From: an uncultured Oscillospiraceae bacterium
GTDB taxonomy: Bacteria; Bacillota; Clostridia; Oscillospirales; Oscillospiraceae
Reading direction: 5' to 3'
NCBI GenBank assembly: GCA_900764755.1
Contig: CAAFPE010000006.1
Span: forward strand, 58,978 to 122,977
Length of the DNA: 64,000 bases
Part shown: in pieces, positions 1-9,541 of the stretch
Layout: each line of letters begins with the position of its first letter
Numbering within the stretch: the stretch's first letter is position 1
Notes under the pieces: generated by a model
What the model saw: only the letters and a program-made list of their open reading frames with translations
What the model was told of the DNA's origin: nothing
Databases searched by the model: none
Translations under genes and position numbers: made by a program

Positions 1-657
1 CTCCTGGGGATCGATCCCCAGACAGCGGCACAGGGTAAGCAGGCCGTGTCCCTTGGTGGCATCTTGGGCGTTGAGCTCCAGGTTGGCGGGCATGGAGATG
101 GACTGCACCAGCTTCGGAAATTCCCGGCGAAGCTGCTCCATCACCTTGGGCCGCAGCGCCAGGTCCGGAAAATAGGCGTGGAACTTCTGGACAGAGCCGC
201 CTCCGGTTTGTATCGCCTCCTTCAGGTCGTCCACCGGTCCCCGGGTGTGCTTAACCAGATCGAAGGAGGGCGGGTGGGTGACATATTGCTCCAGATGGTC
301 GTAGTATTTCCGAGCCATCAGGCCCTGGTCGTTTTGGAAGCAGTCCACTGAGCAGTTCAGCGGCTCCAGAAAATCAATGACTGCATCCGCCGTTGCCCAA
401 GGGATCTCCGCCCGGCCCAGTGTTATGTCAGTCTGGCGGTCATAGACCTTGGCCCCGTTCATCAGAATGAAATACCGAAGAAAGGGCAAGTCCCGCAGTT
501 CCTGAGGGACGCCGGCATACAGGCGGCCAGTGGACACCACGACCTCCGCGCCCTGGGCGGCAGCCCGCTCCAGAGCAGCCCGGTTGGCGGGGGAGAGGCG
601 CTTGTCCTCCCGCAGGAGGGTTCCGTCCAGGTCCGTCAGGATCAGCTTTGGTCTCAT
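1..657 (-). CDS. HAD-superfamily (Cof-type, IIB) hydrolase, 3' end outside window
   Basis: The protein begins with MRPKLILTDLDGTLL, the HAD motif I with nucleophile Asp and acid Asp two residues later, followed by STGR (motif II Ser-Thr) around residue 45. The cap-domain region that follows is of the Cof/YidA/YbjI kind: sugar-phosphate or FMN phosphatases acting in the cytosol. About 219 codons are visible; the C-terminal part with motifs III and IV (Lys and the GDxxND acid cluster) lies beyond base 1, so completeness cannot be judged. The ATG is 15 bases downstream of the prfC stop on the same strand, suggesting co-transcription with prfC. The substrate cannot be predicted. Confidence 0.85.
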   Translation of the reverse strand, partial: MRPKLILTDLDGTLLREDKRLSPANRAALERAAAQGAEVVVSTGRLYAGVPQELRDLPFLRYFILMNGAKVYDRQTDITLGRAEIPWATADAVIDFLEPLNCSVDCFQNDQGLMARKYYDHLEQYVTHPPSFDLVKHTRGPVDDLKEAIQTGGGSVQKFHAYFPDLALRPKVMEQLRREFPKLVQSISMPANLELNAQDATKGHGLLTLCRCLGIDPQE

Positions 658-672
658 GTTCCCGTCCCCTTT

Positions 673-2280
<1,608 letters not shown>

Positions 2281-2327
2281 AAGGGTCCACTCCCTCTATA
2301 TTTGATATTCACAGGATTTAACAAGCT

Positions 2328-2356
2328 ATTTTATCATAGGCAGATCCCGGTCGCAA
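2328..2356 (-). promoter_or_regulatory. Sigma-A promoter for prfC
   Basis: On the minus strand TTGCGA and TAAAAT are separated by 17 bases, ending about 48 bases before the prfC start. The -10 match is good and the -35 moderate. Assigned by sequence only. Confidence 0.5.
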
Positions 2357-2408
2357 GGGGGGAGAGGGTGTTTCCCTGTATTTTGGAACAATATTCTTGA
2401 AAAATCCA

Positions 2409-2437
2409 TTGACAAATTCCCCTTCTGAATGTACAAT
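2409..2437 (+). promoter_or_regulatory. Sigma-A promoter for tRNA-Leu
   Basis: TTGACA (perfect -35), 17-base spacer, TACAAT (-10), placing the start site about 20 bases before the mature tRNA 5' end. Confidence 0.8.
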
Positions 2438-2466
2438 AATGAAGCGGTTTTAAGAATCGTTGGTTT

Positions 2467-2553
2467 GCGGCTGTGCTGGAATTGGTAGACTGGCAAGCTT
2501 GAGGTGCTTGTGTCCGGACGGGCGTACGGGTTCGACTCCCGTCAGCCGCACCA
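2467..2553 (+). tRNA. tRNA-Leu, anticodon GAG
   Basis: Acceptor strands GCGGCTG/CAGCCGC pair fully, with discriminator A and an encoded CCA end. The anticodon stem CAAGC/GCTTG closes the loop TTGAGGT, giving anticodon GAG (reads CUC/CUU). A long class II variable arm (GTCC...GGGC) and a T arm ACGGG-TTCGACT-CCCGT are present, as expected for leucine tRNA. Confidence 0.96.
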
Positions 2554-2554
2554 A

Positions 2555-2594
2555 AAAGAAAGACACGACCGTGAGGTCGTGTCTTTCTTTTCTG
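2555..2594. terminator. Strong terminator after tRNA-Leu
   Basis: A perfect 16-bp stem (AAAGAAAGACACGACC and its complement) with GTGA loop starts two bases after the tRNA CCA. The A/T-rich stem base acts as the U tract. Confidence 0.85.
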
Positions 2595-2643
2595 CTTCGC
2601 TGGACCGATACGCGGTCCTCCCCTTTGTTTTGTTTGAAACGAG

Positions 2644-2670
2644 GATCCCGCCTAAGGGCGGGATTCTTTT
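2644..2670 (+). terminator. Rho-independent terminator-like hairpin before the MATE gene
   Basis: Nine-pair stem GATCCCGCC/GGCGGGATT with TAAG loop followed by CTTTT. It sits between the tRNA terminator and the MATE gene and may be a second terminator or an attenuator in the MATE leader. Confidence 0.6.
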
Positions 2671-2712
2671 ATGAACAAAAGCCTTTGTAATGATTTGAAA
2701 CGGAGTGATCTT

Positions 2713-4110
2713 ATGAACGAACAGCGGCCCGCTGCTGAAAACAAAATGGGCGCCATGCCGGTCCCAAAGCTGCTCTTTACCATGTCGATCCCCATGGTCA
2801 TCTCTATGCTGGTCCAGGCACTCTACAATGTAGTGGACAGCGTCTTTGTGGCCAAGCTTAGCGAGGATGCGCTGAACGCTGTCTCCCTTGCTTTTCCGGT
2901 TCAGAACCTGATGATCTCTGTGGCGGTGGGCACTGGAGTAGGAATCAATGCGCTGCTCTCCAAAAGCCTGGGGGAGAAACGGCAGGAGAGGGCCAACGCG
3001 ACGGCCCTGAATGGCCTGTTTCTGGCGGTGGTCAGCTGCCTGGCCTTTGTGCTTCTTGGGCTGACCTGCTCCCGGGTGTTTTTCCTGATGCAGACCGATC
3101 AGCAGACTATCGTGGATCATGGCGCCGCCTATATGACCATTGTCAGCGTCCTGTCCGGCGGGATGTTCCTCCAGATCACCTTTGACCGGGTGCTTCAGGC
3201 CACCGGGCGCACCGTGTATACCCTGTTCACCCAGGCGGTCGGGGCAGTCATCAATATCATCCTGGACCCCATTCTGATTTTTGGCCTGTTCGGCCTGCCC
3301 CGGCTGGAGGTTGCGGGGGCCGCCCTGGCCACAGTGATCGGCCAGTTTATCGCCGCGGGGCTCTCCCTCTTCTTTAATCTGACCCGCAACCACGACATTC
3401 AATTCCGCTTCCGTGGGTTCCGCCCGGACCGGGGCATCATTGCTCGGATTTACAGCGTGGGAGTCCCCTCCATCGTTATGTCCTCCATCGGCTCTGTGAT
3501 GGTGTTCGGCATGAACAAGATCCTGATCTCCTTCACCACCACCGCCACCGCGGTGTTTGGCATCTACTTCAAGCTCCAGTCCTTTATCTTTATGCCGGTG
3601 TTTGGCCTGAATAACGGCATGGTGCCCATTGTGGCCTACAACTACGGTGCAGGCCGTCCGGAGCGGATCGTTCAGACCATCAAACTCAGCGTAGCCGCTG
3701 CAGTGACCATTATGCTGGTCGGTTTATTGGCCTTCCAGTTTGCCCCCCATATCCTGCTGGATCTGTTCCGGTCGGAGAACGACTCCGGCAATCTGCTGGC
3801 AATCGGCGTCCCGGCCCTGCGGATCATCTCCCTCAGCTTCCTGTTCGCGGGCTATGCCATCGTGTGCTCCTCGGTGTTTCAGGCCCTGGGACACGGGGTG
3901 CTCAGCCTTCTGGTATCTGCGGTGCGCCAGCTGGCAGTTCTGCTTCCGGTGGGTTTTCTGCTCTCCCGGGTCAGCGGCCTGTCTGCCGTCTGGTGGGCCT
4001 TTCCCATCGCGGAGCTGTTTTCCCTGACCCTGTCCACCGTATTCCTGCGCCGGGTCTACCTGCGGGAGATCAAGCCCCTGGCCTCCCGCAGTTCCCACAC
4101 CCAGCAATGA
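2713..4110 (+). CDS. MATE-family multidrug/Na+ antiporter
   Basis: Integral membrane exporter of the MATE/NorM-DinF superfamily, about 465 residues with some twelve hydrophobic segments in two MatE halves. The first segment carries the typical ISMLVQALYNVVDSVFV stretch and a loop GTGVGINALLSKSLGEK; the second half shows the matching GLNNGMVPIVAYNYGAG motif. I chose the ATG with GGAG seven bases upstream; an ATG 42 bases earlier lies in the T tract of the preceding hairpin and has no ribosome site. The substrate is unknown. It stands alone between terminators. Confidence 0.9.
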   Translation: MNEQRPAAENKMGAMPVPKLLFTMSIPMVISMLVQALYNVVDSVFVAKLSEDALNAVSLAFPVQNLMISVAVGTGVGINALLSKSLGEKRQERANATALNGLFLAVVSCLAFVLLGLTCSRVFFLMQTDQQTIVDHGAAYMTIVSVLSGGMFLQITFDRVLQATGRTVYTLFTQAVGAVINIILDPILIFGLFGLPRLEVAGAALATVIGQFIAAGLSLFFNLTRNHDIQFRFRGFRPDRGIIARIYSVGVPSIVMSSIGSVMVFGMNKILISFTTTATAVFGIYFKLQSFIFMPVFGLNNGMVPIVAYNYGAGRPERIVQTIKLSVAAAVTIMLVGLLAFQFAPHILLDLFRSENDSGNLLAIGVPALRIISLSFLFAGYAIVCSSVFQALGHGVLSLLVSAVRQLAVLLPVGFLLSRVSGLSAVWWAFPIAELFSLTLSTVFLRRVYLREIKPLASRSSHTQQ

Positions 4111-4116
4111 AAGGAA

Positions 4117-4163
4117 AAGAAGCCCACAGGTGCGCTTCCACGCAGCTGTGGGCTCTTCTTTTT
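4117..4163 (+). terminator. Terminator after the MATE gene
   Basis: AAGAAGCCCACAG pairs with CTGTGGGC(T)CTTCTT (one bulge) and is followed by TTTTT. Confidence 0.85.
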
Positions 4164-4227
4164 GCATTTCGGCGGGTGGACAGGCGAGTGAGATGGCGGA
4201 TTTAGCCCGATTTCACCCATGTTTCTC

Positions 4228-4257
4228 TTGAACTGCCCGGTGCGGCTGTGCTATACT
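4228..4257 (+). promoter_or_regulatory. Sigma-A promoter for the mgtE leader RNA
   Basis: TTGAAC, 18-base spacer, TATACT. Transcription should start near 4264, some 345 bases ahead of mgtE. Confidence 0.7.
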
Positions 4258-4263
4258 GAATAC

Positions 4264-4564
4264 AACGATTTGACGGGCCGAAGGAGCGGCCCGTCCACCT
4301 GCCGGAGTGGTCCGGCGCGCCGCCGGAGGAGGGAAGCCTGCCGGAAATCAAGGGTGCGGAAAGGATGTGGAACCTCATGGAAGGCCGAAGTCGCCACCGG
4401 GACACGCAGGAGCGCTGTCACGAACGGGAGGCCGTGGAGCCGGAACCGGGAGGTTCCGGCAGACCCGGCAGGATCTGAGCCGCAGGGAGGGAGCAGAGAG
4501 TCCGTCCCCTTGTCTGCCGTCCGCTCGTAACAGCCACAGGCGCAGTGCGCCCTGTGGTTTTTTT
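4264..4564 (+). ncRNA. Structured leader RNA (candidate riboswitch or small RNA) upstream of mgtE
   Basis: About 300 bases lie between a good promoter and a Rho-independent terminator, with no credible reading frame. Visible elements are a 5' hairpin GACGGGCCG/CGGCCCGTC, a TCCGGCG/CGCCGGA hairpin, a perfect 8-bp stem CCGGAACC/GGTTCCGG capped by a GGGA tetraloop (4440-4459), and two copies of CCTGCCGG (4298 and 4337) that could compete for a single CCGGCAGG (4465), closing a large multi-branched domain. The terminator is followed within 50 bases by mgtE, so a Mg2+-responsive attenuator is an attractive inference. I could not match it to the M-box consensus or to RNase P, tmRNA, SRP or 6S RNA. 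Confidence 0.6.
4534..4564 (+). terminator. Terminator ending the mgtE leader
   Basis: CCACAGG-CGC pairs with GCG-C-CCTGTGG (one bulged C) around an AGT loop, followed by seven Ts. Read-through or antitermination here would be needed for mgtE expression from the upstream promoter. Confidence 0.85.
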
Positions 4565-4609
4565 GTGTCCCGCTTTCACTGCTGAAACAGATCGAAGGGG
4601 GAGAGCATT

Positions 4610-5980
4610 ATGCATGAAAATTACGACCTGGAGCAGCTGCTGGAGCTGGTCCAGACCCGGAAGTTCCGCAGGCTGCGGGAACTGCTGGTGGATATGAACG
4701 AGGTGGACATCGCCGAATTTCTGGATGAGCTGGGACCAGAGGAGACGGTCCTGGTATTCCGTCTTCTGCCCAAGGAGGTGGCGGCGGAGGTGTTCACTGA
4801 GCTGGAGGACTCCGACGACCAGGAGCGCCTCATCAATGCCCTCAGCGACAAGGAACTTCGGGAGGTGCTGGATGAGCTGTACCTGGACGACACGGTGGAT
4901 CTGATCGAGGATATGCCGGCCAACCTGGTCTCCAGGATCCTGCGGAACACCGACTCCACCACCCGCAGTCAGATCAACCAGCTGCTGAACTATCCCAAGG
5001 ACTCAGCCGGCTCCATTATGACCACGGAGTATGTCTATCTCCACCCCAACGCCACAGTGGAGGAGTCCTTCGCCCGCATCCGCAAGGTAGGCATGGACAA
5101 GGAGACCATCTACACCTGCTATGTCACCCAGAACCGGGTGCTGCTGGGGGTGGTCACGGTGCGGCGGATGCTCCTGTCCAGCTATGAGACCCGCATCGGC
5201 GACATCATGGAGACCAATGTCCTGTCCGTCAATACCCACGAGGACAAGGAGGACGTGTCCCAGATACTGAACAAGTACGACCTGTCTGCCCTGCCGGTGG
5301 TGGACGCGGAGAACCGCCTGGTGGGCATCATCACCTTTGACGACGCCATGGACGTCATTGAGGAGGAGACCACTGAGGACTTTGAGAAAATGGCGGCCAT
5401 TCTGCCTTCGGACAAGCCCTACCTCAAGACCGGTGTGTTGGAGACTTGGCGCTCCCGCATCCCCTGGCTGATGCTTCTCATGCTGTCAGCCACCTTCACC
5501 GGCATCATCATCACCAGCTTTGAGTCCGCACTGGCTGCCTGTGTGGTACTCACTTCCTTTATCCCCATGCTGTCGGGCACCGGAGGCAACTCTGGTTCCC
5601 AGTCATCTGTGGCGGTCATTCGTGCCCTGTCTCTGGGGGAGATCGAGTTTTCCGACATGGCGGCGGTGGTGTGGAAGGAGATCCGGGTGTCGGTGCTGTG
5701 CGGCCTGTGCTTGGCAACAGCCAACTTTGCAAAGATGATGGTGGTGGACCGCTGGCTGATGCACAATCCGGAGGTCACCCCTATGGTGGCACTGGTGGTC
5801 TGCCTCACCCTGGTGTTCACTGTGCTGTGCGCCAAGGTGGTGGGCTGCACTCTCCCCATGGCGGCGGAAAAGATCGGAATCGACCCGGCGGTGATGGCAT
5901 CCCCCTTCATCACCACCATTGTGGACGCCCTCTCCCTGCTGATCTACTTCTTCTTTGCCACCCGGTTGCTTGCCCTGTGA
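4610..5980 (+). CDS. mgtE: Magnesium transporter MgtE
   Basis: Mg2+ channel/transporter in the cytoplasmic membrane, 456 residues, normal MgtE length. Domains in order: MgtE_N superhelical domain (about 15-125, with the repeated D/E-rich LSDKELREVLDELYLDDTV type repeats), two CBS domains (about 130-255, including GSIMTTEYV and VVDAENRLVGIITFDDAMDVIEEE), a linker helix, then five membrane helices starting near SRIPWLMLLML, with the conserved GTGGNSGSQSS loop that lines the pore. Start supported by GGGGGAGAG just upstream. It is preceded by a structured leader with terminator and overlaps the next gene, so leader-mediated control would affect both. Confidence 0.95.
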   Translation: MHENYDLEQLLELVQTRKFRRLRELLVDMNEVDIAEFLDELGPEETVLVFRLLPKEVAAEVFTELEDSDDQERLINALSDKELREVLDELYLDDTVDLIEDMPANLVSRILRNTDSTTRSQINQLLNYPKDSAGSIMTTEYVYLHPNATVEESFARIRKVGMDKETIYTCYVTQNRVLLGVVTVRRMLLSSYETRIGDIMETNVLSVNTHEDKEDVSQILNKYDLSALPVVDAENRLVGIITFDDAMDVIEEETTEDFEKMAAILPSDKPYLKTGVLETWRSRIPWLMLLMLSATFTGIIITSFESALAACVVLTSFIPMLSGTGGNSGSQSSVAVIRALSLGEIEFSDMAAVVWKEIRVSVLCGLCLATANFAKMMVVDRWLMHNPEVTPMVALVVCLTLVFTVLCAKVVGCTLPMAAEKIGIDPAVMASPFITTIVDALSLLIYFFFATRLLAL

Positions 5981-6897
5981 GCCGGCGTCTGGAGCTGCAC
6001 GTGGGGCCGGAACTGGCTGGGATCCGGGTGGATACCCTGCTGAAGCGGCGGCTGGGCCTGTCCGGTACGGTGGTGAGGCGGATCAAGTGGCTGCCCGATG
6101 GCATCCTGGTGGATGGGCGGCGGGTGAATACCCGGTATGTTCCCCGGGCGGGGGAGGTGCTGTCCGTCCGTCTGTCCGACCCGGAGCGGCGCAGCGGCAT
6201 CGTGCCCGCCCCCGGTCCGCTGGACATCGTCTATGAGGACCCGGACCTTCTGGTGCTGAACAAGGCTCCTGGGGTGGCGGTCCACCCCGGACCGGGGCAT
6301 TATGACAATACGATAGGTAATTTTCTTCTGTATTATTACGACTCGAAGGGCGGGGAGGGGGATTTCCACCCGGTCCACCGTCTGGATCGGGGGACCTCCG
6401 GCCTGATGGTTGTGGCCCGTCATCCCCACGCCCAGGAGGTCCTGAAGGGGCAGCTGCATACGGCGGATTTCTGCCGGACCTACCTGGCGGTGTGCGAGGG
6501 TGCGCTGGAGCCTGCCACGGGGACGGTGGATGCCCCTCTGGGCCCCCGGGATGGCTCGCTGGTGGAGCAGTGTGTCCGCCCGGATGGGAAACCGGCCCGC
6601 ACCTGGTATGAGACGGTCCGGCGGGCGGGGGACTATTCCCTGCTCCGCCTGAAGCTGGAGACCGGACGGACCCACCAGATCCGGGTCCATCTCGCCTGGC
6701 TGGGCCATCCCCTGGTGGGGGATTTCCTCTATGGACGGGAGTGCCCGGAAGTGATCCGGCGGCCCGCCCTTCATTCGGCGGAGCTCTCTTTCCGCCACCC
6801 CATCACCGGAGCGCGGCTGTCCTTTTTCCAGTCCCTCCCAGAAGATATGGCAGACCTTTTGGCGGACTGCCTGCCATCCTCAGCGGATCCGTTCTGA
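5977..6897 (+). CDS. RluA-family 23S rRNA/tRNA pseudouridine synthase
   Basis: Cytosolic pseudouridine synthase, about 306 residues. An N-terminal S4-like segment (RVDTLLKRRLGLSGTVVRRIKW...ILVDGRRVN) precedes the catalytic domain with HRLDRGTSGLMV (motif II, catalytic Asp) around residue 133, and GRTHQIRVHLAWLGHPLVGD near the end, both diagnostic of RluA/RluC/RluD. I place the start at GTG overlapping the mgtE stop (GTGA), a 4-base overlap implying translational coupling. The specific uridine target cannot be told from sequence. Confidence 0.92.
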   Translation: MSRRLELHVGPELAGIRVDTLLKRRLGLSGTVVRRIKWLPDGILVDGRRVNTRYVPRAGEVLSVRLSDPERRSGIVPAPGPLDIVYEDPDLLVLNKAPGVAVHPGPGHYDNTIGNFLLYYYDSKGGEGDFHPVHRLDRGTSGLMVVARHPHAQEVLKGQLHTADFCRTYLAVCEGALEPATGTVDAPLGPRDGSLVEQCVRPDGKPARTWYETVRRAGDYSLLRLKLETGRTHQIRVHLAWLGHPLVGDFLYGRECPEVIRRPALHSAELSFRHPITGARLSFFQSLPEDMADLLADCLPSSADPF

Positions 6898-6904
6898 TAC
6901 ATAC

Positions 6905-6934
6905 AAAAAAGCCCGGCTGACGCCGGGCTTTTTT
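6905..6934 (+). terminator. Terminator after the mgtE-rluA operon
   Basis: AAAAAGCCCGGC, TGAC loop, GCCGGGCTTTTTT: a textbook Rho-independent terminator. Confidence 0.92.
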
Positions 6935-6936
6935 GC

Positions 6937-7049
6937 CAGCTTGTCGAAAAAGCCTTTTCGACAAGCTGCCGAACTTTTGAGCACATGAAAAAAGTGCTCA
7001 AAAGTTGTTTGATTGGACGTGAAAGACAACTCTGACGGTTTTCTTTCAC
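6937..7049. repeat. Array of three perfect hairpins in an intergenic region
   Basis: Directly after the rluA terminator come a 14-bp perfect inverted repeat (CAGCTTGTCGAAAA, loop AGCC), a 13-bp perfect inverted repeat (AACTTTTGAGCAC, loop of nine bases) and an 8-bp inverted repeat (GTGAAAGA...TCTTTCAC). The base composition is much more AT-rich than the flanks. The rest of the gap to 7196 holds one more weak hairpin (GCTGCGG...CCGCAGC, 7139-7166) and no gene. It resembles a REP/MITE-like intergenic repeat rather than a terminator series. Confidence 0.6.
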
Positions 7050-7196
7050 ACCATCTTTCCCTCCGAATCCTTTGGATGGATGTTTTTTGACAGTCTCTTG
7101 CTTCTTCAAAAATGGGTTTCAGCTTGGGGAGAAAAGATGCTGCGGGCAGCCTTCGCAGACCGCAGCAGGTTGTTTATGTCGCGTGTCCGGACCGGA

Positions 7197-7601
7197 TCAG
7201 TCCGGAGCAGGCTCTGGATTGCTGTGCCGGGACCCCTGCTGGGCAGTCATGGCCTCGTGCTCCAGGCGCAGCTCGGTCCAAAGCTGCTGGGAGTTCCAGC
7301 CTTTATTGGTGGGGGTGAGCATCGCCTTCAGGGCGATCCGGGGCAGGCCGGCGCGGTTCATCGCCATCAGGATCTGATCCAGACGGCCCTGAGCCAAACC
7401 GCAGAATACCAGCATGGGGTCCGAAAAGGACTCTTCCGCCGGACGGGTCTCCTCGCTGCGGGACAGCAACTCCTCCAGCGTCAGCCCGTACTGTTCCGGT
7501 GCGACCTGTCGGATCCGAACCCGGAGCATGAGAAAGATCTGGCGGAGCTTGGCCCACTCCGGGCCGGAGCAGTTGTACATGAGAACGGTCTCACCTGTCA
7601 T
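7197..7601 (-). CDS. DUF3783 domain protein
   Basis: A cytosolic protein of 134 residues fitting the DUF3783 family of Clostridia. N-terminal ETVLMYNCSGPEWAKLRQIF, a central MLVFCGLAQGRLDQIL and the C-terminal LKAMLTPTNKGWNSQQLWTELRLEHEAM block are the conserved parts. No function is established for the family and none is implied by context; it lies downstream of the O-acetylhomoserine sulfhydrylase gene, separated by a hairpin. A GGAGG ribosome site precedes the ATG. Confidence 0.8.
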   Translation of the reverse strand: MTGETVLMYNCSGPEWAKLRQIFLMLRVRIRQVAPEQYGLTLEELLSRSEETRPAEESFSDPMLVFCGLAQGRLDQILMAMNRAGLPRIALKAMLTPTNKGWNSQQLWTELRLEHEAMTAQQGSRHSNPEPAPD

Positions 7602-7627
7602 TGGGATCCCTCCTGTTGAAGCTTGGG

Positions 7628-7656
7628 CAGGGGCGGAGCGTTTTGCTTCGCCCCTG
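7628..7656 (-). terminator. Hairpin between metY-like gene and DUF3783 gene
   Basis: CAGGGGCG/CGCCCCTG 8-bp stem. No U tract follows on the minus strand, so termination is uncertain. Confidence 0.4.
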
Positions 7657-7671
7657 TGCTTGAATATGCGA

Positions 7672-8955
7672 TTATACGCAGGCCAGAGCCTGCTCCAGGT
7701 CCGCGATGATGTCTTTCACATCCTCGATGCCCACAGAGAAGCGCACCAGATCGGGGGCGACCCCGGCGGCGGCCAGTTCTGCATCGTTCATCTGGCGATG
7801 GGTGGAGGAGGCGGGATGCAGCACACAGGTCTTGGCGTCTGCCACATGGGTGGCGATGGAGGCCAGCTTCAGCCCGGCCATGAACTTCTCCGCCGCGGCC
7901 CGGCCGCCCTTTACGCCAAAGATGACCACGCCGCAGGTGCCGTTGGGCAGGTACTTCTGGGCCCGCTGGTGGTACTTGTCTCCGGGCAGCCCGGCGTACT
8001 GCACCCAGGCGATCTTGTCGTGGCCCTGGAGGTACTCGGCCACAGCCTGGGCGTTCTCACAGTGCTTCTTCATCCGCAGGGGCAGGGTCTCCAGCCCGAT
8101 GTTCAGCAGGAAGCAGTTGTGGGGGGAGGGAATGGAGCCCAGGTCCCGCATGAGCTGGACGGTGGCCTTGGTGATATAGGCCCCCTCCAAACCGAAGCGC
8201 TGGGTGTAGGTGACCCCGTGATAACTCTCGTCCGGAGTGGTCAGGCCGGGGAACTTGTCGGCGTGGGCGTTCCAGTCGAACTTGCCGCTGTCCACGATGG
8301 CGCCGCCCACGGTGAGGGCATGGCCGTCCATATACTTGGTAGTGGAGTGGGTAACGATGTCACAGCCCCACTGGAAGGGATGACAGTTCACCGGGGTGGC
8401 GAAGGTATTGTCCATGATCAGGGGAACTCCGTGGGCATGGGCCGCCTTGGCAAACTTCTCGATGTCCAGCACGGTGAGGGCGGGGTTGGCGATGGTCTCG
8501 CCAAAGACCGCCTTGGTGTTGGGACGGAAGGCGGCGTTCAGTTCTTCCTCGGAGCACTCAGGATCCACAAAGGTGAACTCGATGCCCATGCGCTTCATGG
8601 TGACGGAAAACAGGTTGAAGGTCCCGCCGTAGATGGAGGTGGAGGAGATGATGTGGTCGCCGCAGCCTGCGATGTTGAAGATGGCGTAGAAGTTGGCCGC
8701 CTGTCCGGAGGAGAGCAGCATAGCAGCGGAGCCTCCCTCCAGGGCACAAATCTTGGCCGCCACTGTGTCATTGGTAGGGTTCTGGAGTCTGGTATAGAAG
8801 TAACCGCTGCTCTCCAGATCGAACAGCTTACCCATTTCCTCGCTGGTCTCATAGCGGAAGGTGGTGGACTGGACGATGGGGAAATTGCGGGGCTCGCCGT
8901 TGCCGGGACGGTAACCGGCGTGGAGGCAGTCGGTGGAGATCTGATAGTCGCTCAT
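7672..8955 (-). CDS. metY: O-acetylhomoserine aminocarboxypropyltransferase (sulfhydrylase)
   Basis: PLP enzyme of the Cys/Met metabolism family that makes homocysteine from O-acetylhomoserine and sulfide. About 427 residues, matching MetY (about 430) rather than the shorter cystathionine gamma-synthases (about 380-390). Visible features: YTRLQNPT near residue 53, the GGSAAMLLSSGQAA phosphate-binding turn, DNTFATP, and the PLP lysine in THSTTKYMDGH. I use the ATG at MSDYQISTDCLH with AGAGGGAA upstream; longer in-frame extensions lack support. It is expressed separately from the sensor operon upstream, with about 90 bases between them. Confidence 0.9.
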   Translation of the reverse strand: MSDYQISTDCLHAGYRPGNGEPRNFPIVQSTTFRYETSEEMGKLFDLESSGYFYTRLQNPTNDTVAAKICALEGGSAAMLLSSGQAANFYAIFNIAGCGDHIISSTSIYGGTFNLFSVTMKRMGIEFTFVDPECSEEELNAAFRPNTKAVFGETIANPALTVLDIEKFAKAAHAHGVPLIMDNTFATPVNCHPFQWGCDIVTHSTTKYMDGHALTVGGAIVDSGKFDWNAHADKFPGLTTPDESYHGVTYTQRFGLEGAYITKATVQLMRDLGSIPSPHNCFLLNIGLETLPLRMKKHCENAQAVAEYLQGHDKIAWVQYAGLPGDKYHQRAQKYLPNGTCGVVIFGVKGGRAAAEKFMAGLKLASIATHVADAKTCVLHPASSTHRQMNDAELAAAGVAPDLVRFSVGIEDVKDIIADLEQALACV

Positions 8956-9043
8956 AGAGATTCCCTCTTTCTGATTTAAAGATAATATACCAATACTAAG
9001 AGTAATGAGATTTGGGGGGCTTGTCAAGAAAAAAGTGAGGGGC

Positions 9044-9541
9044 TCAATCCTTGGAGATAGACAGGAGATCTGGGTCCAGAAGGGCCTCCTCTGCCTGCAT
9101 GGTCTGGTGACTGCGGGAGTGGTAGGTGTGTCCGGCAGACTGGATCTGGACGGCGTCCACCCCATCCACCTGACTCAGTGTAAGGACCAGGCAGTAGTCT
9201 GCCAGGGTGAGGGACACATCGGCCAGTCCGCCGTACTGCTCCGACAGGCTGAGGGTGAGCAGGCCATCCTCCAGGGACCAGCCCTGGAGTGTGAGGCCCT
9301 GGGGGAAGGGGGAGGCCAGGCCGCTCCGGCTGGGGCCGGAGAACAGGGCGTCCACCAGCTCCTCTACGCCGGGGCCCTCCGGGCCCTGATAGGGCTGGGT
9401 GAGGATGGCCGGACCATGGGGCGTCCCCTTGGCCGGGTCGGCGCAGAAGTAGAGCAGGACGCCGGAACTGTTTCCGGCGCCTCCGCAGCCGGAAAGGGAG
9501 AGTGTCAGGGCCAGCACGGCCAGCAAAGCAGCGGGTCTCAC
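9044..9541 (-). CDS. GerMN-domain lipoprotein
   Basis: Small secreted lipoprotein of 165 residues: a signal peptide with lipobox LSGC (Cys near residue 19), then one GerMN domain (as in spore germination GerM and actinobacterial LpqB) with the typical PYQGPEGPGVEELVDALFSGP and the LSLSEQYGGL...LADYCLVLTLSQVDGVDAVQI core. It starts at a GTG that overlaps the histidine kinase stop by four bases (GTGA), so it is translationally coupled to the kinase and probably modulates its sensing at the membrane surface (inference). Confidence 0.8.
   Translation of the reverse strand: MRPAALLAVLALTLSLSGCGGAGNSSGVLLYFCADPAKGTPHGPAILTQPYQGPEGPGVEELVDALFSGPSRSGLASPFPQGLTLQGWSLEDGLLTLSLSEQYGGLADVSLTLADYCLVLTLSQVDGVDAVQIQSAGHTYHSRSHQTMQAEEALLDPDLLSISKD

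Noticed and set aside
2671..2712. Upstream ATG for the MATE gene
   Set aside because: It follows the T tract of a terminator hairpin and has no ribosome site; the ATG at 2713 has GGAG at the right spacing.
4264..4564. Assigning the mgtE leader to a lysine, cobalamin or M-box riboswitch
   Set aside because: Isolated short matches (GGAAGG, CCGAAG, GGTGCG) occur, but the ordered consensus elements and closing helices of those classes are not present.
4264..4564. RNase P, tmRNA, SRP or 6S RNA in the same region
   Set aside because: The universal core sequences of RNase P, the tRNA-like end of tmRNA and the SRP domain IV loop are all missing.
7414..8979. 521-codon plus-strand open frame opposite metY
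   Set aside because: Antisense shadow of metY; metY has full PLP-enzyme motifs and a proper start.
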